Positions 1 through 6,619 of a stretch of DNA of 13,447 bases are shown here, one piece after another. The notes under the pieces are model-generated. The model was not told the origin of the DNA. It did not search any database and saw only the letters and a list, made by a program, of their open reading frames with translations. The translations under genes were made by a program, and so were the position numbers. Within the stretch, counting starts at the first letter, position 1. Each line of letters opens with the position of its first letter. The stretch is from AG41 sp035943095. GTDB lineage: Bacteria; Gemmatimonadota; Gemmatimonadetes; Gemmatimonadales; GWC2-71-9. The stretch spans positions 1 to 13,447 of the forward strand of contig DASZCN010000145.1 of the NCBI GenBank assembly GCA_035943095.1. Direction: 5' to 3'.

Positions 1-29
1 TGAGACAGTTTGTCGAGGGTTGAGTGCAC
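1..29 (+). repeat. Imperfect 29-bp intergenic repeat, copy 1
   Basis: Aligned without gaps to 10925-10953, this stretch matches at about 23 of 29 bases. The best-conserved cores are GTTTG, CGAGGG and TGAGTG. It may start before the window edge. It lies about 70 bases upstream of the nine-heme cytochrome gene, so it could be part of a promoter. It could also be a dispersed intergenic repeat, because the second copy is not placed like a promoter. Confidence 0.45.
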
Positions 30-97
30 ATCTCCAACGGGGCTTGCGCTCCTCCCGGGCGGGGCTATCGTAGCCGAGACTCGTCACCAGAGACCCG

Positions 98-1786
98 ATG
101 AAGCGGTTGATGTTGCTCGCCTCGCTGGTGGCCGTGCCGCCGTCGGGGCTCGTCGCCCAGCAGACTCCGCAGAACGGGGCCGAGCTCTTCATCGTCAAGG
201 GTTGTCTCGGCTGCCACGGCGCGAGTGGGCGGGGCGGGGTGGGCCCCGCGCTCGCGGGTACGCAGCTCTCGCTCGACGCGTTCCTCCATCAGCTGCGTCA
301 GCCGCGTCAGTACATGCCGCCGTTTCCGGCGGCAGTGGTGAGCGATGCCCAGGCCGCGGTCATCCGGACCTACCTCCAAGGCGTACCAGCCCCACCGCCT
401 CGGATCCTCACCAACCTACCGCACGGGGTGCTCGACCCGGCGAGCTGCGCGCCCTGCCACGCGAAGCTCGAGCCAACCATCGTGCGCCAGTTCGCGGCGA
501 GCGCGATGGGCCGGCCGGGGATGCAGAACTCCCGTGTGATCTACCCCATCCGCCAGATCACCTGCGCCGACTGTCACGACCGGGATCATGACGCGATCAT
601 GGTGAGCAAAGGGCGCGTCCCCGAAGTCGTGTGCGGTGGGTGCCACGCGCAGATCTACAAGGAGCACGTGCTCGACGCCGGGCACTCCTATGGCCCCGGC
701 CCCGGCACTCTCGGCATCAACTGGGAGCGCAACATCGGCGTGCCGCATTACAAGGAGATGCCGCGCAAGGTGATGGAGATGGGCTGCGACGCCTGCCACG
801 CACAGGCCGGCGCCTCCGATCAGAAGTACTGGAGCGACTCGCTGCACCGCTACGTGGACATGAGCAGCCTCGTCTACCGCAATGGCTGTATCGCGTGCCA
901 CACGCGCCATTCCTTTAATCTCGAGGAGGCGCGGAAGCCCGAGGCCTGCTACACCTGCCACATGGGACCCGACCATCCCAACTACGAGTCCTATATGGCC
1001 TCGAAGCACGGGTCGATCTACGCCGCGCGCGGGAAGTCCTGGGATTGGACGGCGTTCCTCGACCGGGCCACGTACGACACCCCCACGTGCGCGTACTGCC
1101 ACATGGTGTACGTCTCGGACGGTGGTGTGCGGAGCGTCAGCCATAACATGACCCGGAAGATCATCTGGGGAATGGGAGCGCAAGCCGCCGGCGGCGAGCT
1201 GAAGGACCTCGCCTCGGCGCACGCGGGCGAGGTGAAGCGGAGGGAGATGATCAAGGTCTGCATGACGTGTCATTCCGAAGACAAAGCGCGGGGCTATCTC
1301 GAGTCGGCCGACGCGCACAAGCTCGCCGGAGACGCCCTGGTGGTCGACGCGCGAGGGATTCTCGGCGGGCTGTATAAGGACGGGTTGATCCGTCCCAGCC
1401 ACGCCGCGGTATCCGCGGGCCTCCTGCCGGGTCCCCGCTTCACCGCGATCGATCTGCCCGGCAGCATGGCCCAACATTCGCCGACGAGCCTCTACTACGA
1501 CGTGACACCGATCGAGCGCGAGTACTTCGACTTGTTCTTCTTTTCGGCCCTGAAGAGCTACAAGGGCGCCTTCCACATGAGCCCCGACTATGCGTGGTGG
1601 TACGGTTACGCCGATGAACTCGGCCACCTCGCCACGATCCGCGACGACGCCGAGCGTCTCCGGAGCGAAGAAGCTACCCGCAAGCGGACACTGTTCATGA
1701 TTTTCACGGGACCCTTGATGGTGCTGGCGATACTCGCGGCCGTCTATGTCGCGTGGCGTGCCCGGCGGCGCCGTTCCGGCCCTTAG
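98..1786 (+). CDS. Nine-heme cytochrome c: class I domain fused to octaheme (HAO-like) body with C-terminal anchor
   Basis: This is a 562-residue exported multiheme cytochrome. A signal peptide covers about residues 1-21 (ending VAQQ). Residues 24-96 form a class I cytochrome c domain with CLGCH at 36-40 and a probable axial methionine, M73, in YMPPF. Eight further CxxCH motifs start at 117, 156, 179, 230, 264, 284, 331 and 388. Eight hemes followed by an aromatic-rich tail (YYD at 466, YAWWYGY at 498-504) is the layout of the hydroxylamine oxidoreductase/octaheme family. A membrane helix at about 532-553 followed by RARRRR anchors it with the hemes in the periplasm. Known relatives oxidise hydroxylamine or hydrazine, or reduce nitrite. 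I cannot tell which applies, nor whether the cross-linking tyrosine of true HAO is present. Octaheme tetrathionate reductase-like proteins are an alternative. The ATG at 98 gives a good signal peptide, but the ribosome site is weak. It appears to be a single-gene unit. Confidence 0.88.
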   Translation: MKRLMLLASLVAVPPSGLVAQQTPQNGAELFIVKGCLGCHGASGRGGVGPALAGTQLSLDAFLHQLRQPRQYMPPFPAAVVSDAQAAVIRTYLQGVPAPPPRILTNLPHGVLDPASCAPCHAKLEPTIVRQFAASAMGRPGMQNSRVIYPIRQITCADCHDRDHDAIMVSKGRVPEVVCGGCHAQIYKEHVLDAGHSYGPGPGTLGINWERNIGVPHYKEMPRKVMEMGCDACHAQAGASDQKYWSDSLHRYVDMSSLVYRNGCIACHTRHSFNLEEARKPEACYTCHMGPDHPNYESYMASKHGSIYAARGKSWDWTAFLDRATYDTPTCAYCHMVYVSDGGVRSVSHNMTRKIIWGMGAQAAGGELKDLASAHAGEVKRREMIKVCMTCHSEDKARGYLESADAHKLAGDALVVDARGILGGLYKDGLIRPSHAAVSAGLLPGPRFTAIDLPGSMAQHSPTSLYYDVTPIEREYFDLFFFSALKSYKGAFHMSPDYAWWYGYADELGHLATIRDDAERLRSEEATRKRTLFMIFTGPLMVLAILAAVYVAWRARRRRSGP

Positions 1787-2286
1787 GTTGGAGACGGAAT
1801 AACGAGGGCCCCCAAGTCTCAGTGGCGACCGGGGGCCCGAGGATACTTGATTCCGACTGGTCACTTCCGCCGGATCGCTCCGATCGGGCGACGTTCTTCC
1901 CTTGGGGACCCTACCTGCCACCGGGTTTCTCGTCCTTCGACCGTTCACGGACGGTGGACACGCGGCCGGTGGCTGGGGAAAGAACCGACTTTGTCGGCGG
2001 CGCCCTCGCGCCGGCCCCTCCTCAGGGGCATTCCCGCATCGACCACCCTCGTTGAGTGGTCGCGACGAATATGGCGGGATACGCATGACGACATGATGAA
2101 CCTGGAATGAAACATCCATGGCGGAGCGTTGGCCGTGAATACGGACGAAGTCCCTCATCCAACCGCCGTCTTAGCACGTCGTAACGATCCGAGCAGTTCT
2201 TCATGTCCCATCATGCTCACTTCATTAACCGCTCGCTAGCCGTACGGTCAACGCGCGACTGACCACCTCGACCCAGAGAGCTCGCC
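1787..2286. other. 500-base noncoding stretch with several short hairpins
   Basis: I see no credible gene on either strand; the open frames here lack protein-like composition or family features. Short perfect stems occur at 1806-1838 (8 bp), 1873-1885 (5 bp, loop CTC), 1940-1955 (5 bp), 1985-1997 (5 bp, loop TTT), 2014-2029 (6 bp, loop of 4) and 2040-2062 (about 7 bp). The last 100 bases are less GC-rich and probably hold the promoter of the gene starting at 2287. No match to tmRNA, RNase P, 6S or SRP RNA signatures was recognised. Confidence 0.5.
1806..1838 (+). terminator. Putative terminator hairpin after the nine-heme cytochrome
   Basis: A perfect 8-bp stem, GGGCCCCC (1806-1813) with GGGGGCCC (1831-1838), encloses a 17-base loop and starts 20 bases after the stop codon. 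No T-run follows, so intrinsic termination is only plausible. It could instead protect the 3' end of the mRNA. Confidence 0.4.
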
Positions 2287-2985
2287 ATGTCGCATGGAAT
2301 GCGGGGACTCTACAAGTTCGGGGGAGCAGCATTCGTTGTGAGCGGCCTTCTCTTCCTATCGAGAGCTGTGCTGGACTTCATGGCCGGTGCGCCACCCTCG
2401 ACAGGAGTGGAGGTCCTCGCGTGGATCGCATCGAATTCACTGATTCATGATTTCCAGAGCGAGATCCTGTTCTTCGCTGCAGGGTGCTTGGTTCCGGCGG
2501 TCGTTGCTCTCTACCAGAGTCTCGCCAACGTTGACAGAACGAAGGCGGTGATAGGGTGCGGAATCATGGCGGTGGCCATTCCAGTCCTGATGGCACTGCT
2601 CATAATCCACGGGCGTCTCGTCTATCCGGTGTACGGCATCCGCGTCAGTACACCCGACCTCGCGGCCTTCGTCGTCGCTGTTTTCTACGGTGGTTTACAT
2701 GCCACCAGTCTCTTAATGGGAATCGCCACGTTTGTCCTGAGTTTGGCAATGATGGGCGGAGTGTACGGGAACCCCGTTGTATATCTGGGATTCGCCACCG
2801 CTGTTGCCGACATCATAGGCTCGTATCCCTATGTCATCGGGCCCACGCCAACGCTCGTCGCGCAGGGGTTCTTCGCAGCGTGGTTCGTCGCGGTAGGGTC
2901 GCAACTCCTCAGAATCAGTGGAAACTCCGCTGCCGCCTGGACCACACCAAGGCCCTTCACGACCGCACCTAAAAGCGCCAGGTGA
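2287..2985 (+). CDS. Six-helix integral membrane protein of unknown function
   Basis: The 232-residue hydrophobic protein has about six membrane helices: residues 10-33, 58-78, 86-106, 125-150, 160-180 and 185-207. The loops are short and the tail (about 210-232) is polar. It loosely recalls DUF4386-type membrane proteins, but I see no diagnostic motif and assign no function. The ATG at 2287 is preceded by an AGAGAG ribosome-site-like sequence 8-13 bases upstream. Its base composition looks less GC-rich than the flanking cytochrome genes, which hints at separate acquisition. Its 3' end overlaps the convergent outer-membrane gene by 17 bases, so the two transcripts are complementary at their ends. 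There is no obvious link to the electron-transfer genes. Confidence 0.75.
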   Translation: MSHGMRGLYKFGGAAFVVSGLLFLSRAVLDFMAGAPPSTGVEVLAWIASNSLIHDFQSEILFFAAGCLVPAVVALYQSLANVDRTKAVIGCGIMAVAIPVLMALLIIHGRLVYPVYGIRVSTPDLAAFVVAVFYGGLHATSLLMGIATFVLSLAMMGGVYGNPVVYLGFATAVADIIGSYPYVIGPTPTLVAQGFFAAWFVAVGSQLLRISGNSAAAWTTPRPFTTAPKSAR

Positions 2986-5170
2986 TGCTGACGTACAGCT
3001 GGGTCGTCGTGATCGTACCCGGATTGGCGGGGTCCTGCTGCCGCAGTCCCGAAAACGACACGAACCACGCGCGGGCGACGCTCGCGTCCACGTCCACGCC
3101 GATCCATTGCGATTTCTGTAGCATCGCGGTGGTGGGATTGTCCTCGTGGCGGATGCCCCCATCGAGCTCGATGTGCACCAGGCTGACTGGGTCGAAGCCC
3201 AGGCGCCCGGAATAGAGCTGGCCGATGGTCCGCTTGGCGTCCGGATTGTTCAACGTGGAGTCGTTCTGATTCTGATACAACGTCGCCCGTATGGAGAGGC
3301 CCAGGTTGAGCGGCGTGACCCGGTCGAGCCCGAAGGTCCCGGTGTAGGAGTCGGCGGCGCCGGCTGTCCCGCCGGTGCTCCGCCGCCAGTCCGCGCCGAA
3401 GTAGGTCTTTTGGCGTGAAAGCTGGAATCCGCCCCCATAGCCCTGGCGGTACGCGTCGTCGAAGGCGGTCTCCGGGTTCTGCGTGTCACGATAGAGCCGA
3501 ACGCTGCGTCGGTTGTCGTACGAGCCGTTGAACGAGAGCCAGGGGGATGGACGGATCAAGGCGTTGAAATATTGGCTGGTGAAGGAGAACTGCTTTTCGC
3601 CCAGCTGTACCTTCCACCAGGGGTAGTAATCGACTTCCTGTAGCCCGTAAAAGGAAAAGTGGCTATTGCTCACATTCGCCTGCAGGAAGCCGAACTCCCG
3701 GTTGGCGTGACTGGCCTCGAGCGAGCCGACCGCGCCGGTCGTGAGGGTCCACGCGGTGAGGGTACCCGGGCGATTGTGGAACTGGACGTAGCCGCCGTAA
3801 TCCTGGATGTCGTTGGACAAGCCGAGGGTGGCGGCGTCCGGCTCGAGCCCACCGAACGCGCCGAAGGTCATGCGCGGGCCGTTGAACTCGATCAGGCCGC
3901 CGTCGAACAGGCTGACCGACGTGACCGCCGTCAGGTACTGGCGCCCGGCGACGGTCCGGAATCCGGCGCCGGGCGCCCCCCAGAAGATCGCCGCCTGATA
4001 GACACGGGTTCTCCCATCCACCGCGTCCGGCTGCCCGGTCGAAGAGGTCACGGTACGCCGGGTCCGGAGATCCACGGAGAGCCCCATCGCGGTGCCTCCG
4101 ATACTGAGTCCGCTCATGCGGAGGTCGAACGACGGCTGATTGAACCCGGTGCTCCCGGCTGCCGTGACGGAATCTCCGGTGGCGGTGGACGTCGCGCTGA
4201 GATAGCGTAGGCCGACGCGGCCATGGATGCCGGGCCCACTCAAGCGGTGGGGGCCGCGCGGACGCGCTTCGGCGGTGGTGGTACCCGTCCCGCCCGGCGG
4301 GAGCCGAGGAGTGAACCGGACCGCGTCGCCCACCACGATGTCGGTGGCGCCGCGAATCACTTCGCACGCCGACTGGTGAGAGGCGAGGAACTTCACCCGC
4401 AGGGTCGAGACCGTAGAATCCCGTCGGACGACCGCCAGTTCCGACCCCTCGATCAGCCCCTCCTTCCGTCCGGCGCCGACGTAAACTTCCGCGCCGGACA
4501 GGAATGTCACGGTCGTGGTACCCGGTCGTGACGCCGTCGTGTCTCGAATGGGCAGCCGCGTGCGGAGCCGGGCGGTCGAGTCCGTCCGAGACCCCATCTG
4601 CACGGTCGGCGTCTTCACTGTCGGCGTCGGCGTAGCCGGCGCCTGCGGAACGGGCGCCTGCGCAACCGGCGCCTGCGCAACCGGCGCCTGCGCGACCGGC
4701 GCCCGCGCTACTGGCGTCTGGATGGCCGTCGTCTGGACGCCCGGCTGCGTCGAGACCGGGGTCGCGTTCGGCGTCCGAGGCGTGGAGTCTCGCAACGACG
4801 ACGCGACTCGCGGCGCGGGGGCGGGGGAGGGCGGCCGTGCGGCAATGACCGGCGGCGTCCGGGTCAACGGCGCGACGATCGTGAATCGGACGGAATCCCC
4901 GACGATCGGATGAAGCTGGCTACTCACCAAAGTGCAGGACGCCTGGTGGTCACCCAGCGACTCGACCCGCAGGACGGCCACGGTGCGGCCGCGTCGCACG
5001 ACGTCCGCCTCACTGCCCTGCCGCAGCCCCTCCATCGTTCCCGCGTCGATAAAGAGCCAGCCGCCCCCGAGGAAGGTGACGGATGCGATGCGCGTCGCAG
5101 CGACCTGTTGGGCCACGGCCGCAGCCGGTACCAGCAGGCAGATGAGCAGAGGCCACCGGAGTGCGGCCAT
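2969..5170 (-). CDS. Outer-membrane beta-barrel with two SH3-like domains and a Pro/Ala linker
   Basis: This is the last gene of the cytochrome operon. A signal peptide (about 1-21, AAAVAQQ) precedes two related domains of about 68 residues (30-98 and 220-288). Each runs from VTFL through EGL..GSE..VVRR and a lone Cys (79, 269) to VGD.VRFT, like FlgT-C/SH3-type beta domains. Between them lies a low-complexity linker (about 100-215) with tandem APVAQ units. Residues from about 310 alternate polar and hydrophobic positions, with many Gly/Tyr/Phe strands, and end in YVSITWRF, a terminal-Phe barrel assembly signal. There are no CxxCH motifs. At 733 residues, a C-terminal barrel of about 420 would fit roughly 18-24 strands. 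Following two secreted multiheme cytochromes by 21 bases, it is the likely outer-membrane partner, analogous in role to MtrB. Homology to MtrB is not evident. The start is the ATG at 5170; an in-frame TTG lies one codon earlier at 5173. Confidence 0.82.
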   Translation of the reverse strand: MAALRWPLLICLLVPAAAVAQQVAATRIASVTFLGGGWLFIDAGTMEGLRQGSEADVVRRGRTVAVLRVESLGDHQASCTLVSSQLHPIVGDSVRFTIVAPLTRTPPVIAARPPSPAPAPRVASSLRDSTPRTPNATPVSTQPGVQTTAIQTPVARAPVAQAPVAQAPVAQAPVPQAPATPTPTVKTPTVQMGSRTDSTARLRTRLPIRDTTASRPGTTTVTFLSGAEVYVGAGRKEGLIEGSELAVVRRDSTVSTLRVKFLASHQSACEVIRGATDIVVGDAVRFTPRLPPGGTGTTTAEARPRGPHRLSGPGIHGRVGLRYLSATSTATGDSVTAAGSTGFNQPSFDLRMSGLSIGGTAMGLSVDLRTRRTVTSSTGQPDAVDGRTRVYQAAIFWGAPGAGFRTVAGRQYLTAVTSVSLFDGGLIEFNGPRMTFGAFGGLEPDAATLGLSNDIQDYGGYVQFHNRPGTLTAWTLTTGAVGSLEASHANREFGFLQANVSNSHFSFYGLQEVDYYPWWKVQLGEKQFSFTSQYFNALIRPSPWLSFNGSYDNRRSVRLYRDTQNPETAFDDAYRQGYGGGFQLSRQKTYFGADWRRSTGGTAGAADSYTGTFGLDRVTPLNLGLSIRATLYQNQNDSTLNNPDAKRTIGQLYSGRLGFDPVSLVHIELDGGIRHEDNPTTAMLQKSQWIGVDVDASVARAWFVSFSGLRQQDPANPGTITTTQLYVSITWRF
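4638..4712 (-). repeat. Five tandem 15-bp units coding the APVAQ linker
   Basis: On the + strand the unit GGCGCCTGCGCAACC occurs exactly at 4653-4667 and 4668-4682. Near-exact copies lie at 4638-4652, 4683-4697 and 4698-4712. On the coding (-) strand each unit gives five residues of the Pro/Ala-rich linker joining the two N-terminal domains of the barrel protein. The period keeps frame, so copy number can vary without breaking the gene. Confidence 0.85.
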
Positions 5171-5191
5171 CAATGCGTCGCCATTCGATTA

Positions 5192-6619
5192 CTAGGGGCC
5201 GTTCGGGTTCGAGTGACACCCGGATTTCGCGCAACTCGAAATCGCGTAGTTAGTCGCGTTCTGATGGCAGTCCGTGCAGGTAGCCCCCTTATGCGGCAGA
5301 CTGACCGGCTGAGGAGTGACAATGGTCATGTGCGTCCACGTCGGACCGGTCCAGTCCACCTTGGTCGGCGAGTGGCAACTGGAGCAGTTGGCCGCGGCGA
5401 ACGCCGCCATGCCGGCCGCCTGGTGGTTCGGGTCGGTCACGCTGATGTACGTGGCGTGATGGCACCCATCGCAGGTCTGTGCCACGCTGGCGTACGTCGT
5501 GGTGGTGTGACAATCGCTGCAGATCCGAGGCGGCACCGCGTGCTGCCCGGTCAGCGCGAGGGGGCTGGTCGGGTGATTGAGGTTCGCCCCGGCCCAACCG
5601 GCCACCACCTGGTGGCAGGAGGCGCAGTTGGTCGAGTACCCGGCGGCCGTATGGCTCGGATTGGTCGTCGCGACGTAGTCGGCGTGGTGGCACCCGTCGC
5701 ACGTGGTCGGCACGCTCGAGTAGGGCGACTTCGTATGGCACTGCGCACAGGTGACCGCACCATGGGCTCCCTGCTTGGGGTCGATCGGCGTAGTAGCATG
5801 GACGAACGTCGCACCCGCCCACCCCGCCACGAGCGCGTGACACGTGGTGCAGGTCGTGGAGAACCCCGCGGCCACGTGGTCGGGGTCCTTGGCCGCGACA
5901 AAGTCGCTATGGTGGCAGCCGTCGCAGGTCTGCTGCACCGCGGCAAACGCCTGCCCGGCCAGATGGCAGTCGGCGCACTGCCGGTTGGCGTGCACCCCAG
6001 TCAGCGCGATCGGGGTCGAGGGATGGCTGCCGGCCAGCCCGCTGACCCGGCTCCAGGCGACCTGGCTGTGGCATGACGTACAGGTGGTCGGGAAGTTCTC
6101 GGCGACGTGGCTCGGAGCGGCGACGTAGTCCGATCTGTGACAGGAGACGCACTCGGCCTGCGTCCCCACGAATTGGAGTGAACCCTGTGCGCTCGGCTTG
6201 TGGCAGTCGGAGCAGTCCAAGCCCAGATGTGCGCCCTGCAAAGGAAACCGGGTCAGCTGGTGAGCCTTGGTCATCACCTCGCGATCGAGGAAGCTGCGCG
6301 CCGTGTGACAACGGGCGCAGTTTGCGCCCAGCTCGCCCCGGTGACTATCCACGTGACAGGAGACGCAGTCCGACTTGACGCCCTTGAAATCCAGGGATTG
6401 GTGGCAGGCCCGGCAGTTAGCCGTACCGTGCGCCCCGGCGAGGGCGAACCCAAGCTTGGAGTGGTCGAACGTCTTGGCAACCCGCACCGGGGTCCATCCA
6501 CTAGGGATGTGGCAGGTGTTGCACTCCATCTTCAGATCGCCGTGCGGCGAGCGGGTGCGCTGCTGGGCCTGGAGAGGAGCCGCGACAAGGGCCAGGCCGA
6601 GCAAGATGAGGCCTCTCAC
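5192..6619 (-). CDS. Periplasmic 18-heme cytochrome c (17 CxxCH plus one CX4CH)
   Basis: The 475-residue secreted cytochrome has a signal peptide at 1-20 (GLALVAAPLQAQQ) and no lipobox or membrane anchor. CxxCH motifs begin at 33, 69, 85, 101, 136, 157, 180, 215, 232, 257, 291, 307, 332, 367, 383, 412 and 448. A final CAKSGCH at 463-469 is a CX4CH site, a spacing known to bind heme in some class III cytochromes. Residues 157-450 are four tandem units of about 75 residues with three hemes each. It is cytochrome c3/c7-like in style, with extra His residues (such as CHH and L.G.H) that supply bis-His ligands. The start is GTG at 6619, not the longer upstream open frame. GTG sits in a GTGA overlap with the previous stop, follows AAGGAG by 5 bases, and begins a signal peptide. 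Its likely role is to move electrons along the periplasm toward the outer-membrane partner. Confidence 0.9.
   Translation of the reverse strand: MRGLILLGLALVAAPLQAQQRTRSPHGDLKMECNTCHIPSGWTPVRVAKTFDHSKLGFALAGAHGTANCRACHQSLDFKGVKSDCVSCHVDSHRGELGANCARCHTARSFLDREVMTKAHQLTRFPLQGAHLGLDCSDCHKPSAQGSLQFVGTQAECVSCHRSDYVAAPSHVAENFPTTCTSCHSQVAWSRVSGLAGSHPSTPIALTGVHANRQCADCHLAGQAFAAVQQTCDGCHHSDFVAAKDPDHVAAGFSTTCTTCHALVAGWAGATFVHATTPIDPKQGAHGAVTCAQCHTKSPYSSVPTTCDGCHHADYVATTNPSHTAAGYSTNCASCHQVVAGWAGANLNHPTSPLALTGQHAVPPRICSDCHTTTTYASVAQTCDGCHHATYISVTDPNHQAAGMAAFAAANCSSCHSPTKVDWTGPTWTHMTIVTPQPVSLPHKGATCTDCHQNATNYAISSCAKSGCHSNPNGP
5279..6151 (-). repeat. Four tandem three-heme modules of about 75 codons
   Basis: Units begin at the heme motifs at residues 157, 232, 307 and 383 of the 18-heme cytochrome. 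Three of them open with CDGCHH. Each continues with a DY/DF/TY segment, P.H.AAG, a second CxxCH, a W..A/GP turn (clearest in units 2-4), H....P..L.G.H and a third CxxCH. The constant period and identical motif order show internal duplication. The last unit is the most diverged. Confidence 0.85.

Noticed and set aside
416..2158. Long minus-strand open frame (580 codons)
   Set aside because: It lies mostly opposite the nine-heme cytochrome, has a low-complexity Arg/Val/Ala-rich translation and no motif. It arises from GC-rich codon bias.
4910..6076. Plus-strand open frame (388 codons)
   Set aside because: It is antisense to the 18-heme cytochrome and the start of the barrel gene. The translation is Arg/Gly/Val-rich without family features.
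5279..6151. Regularly spaced repeats considered as a CRISPR array
   Set aside because: The period of about 226 bases is in frame, codes heme motifs, and has no short identical repeats with unique spacers.
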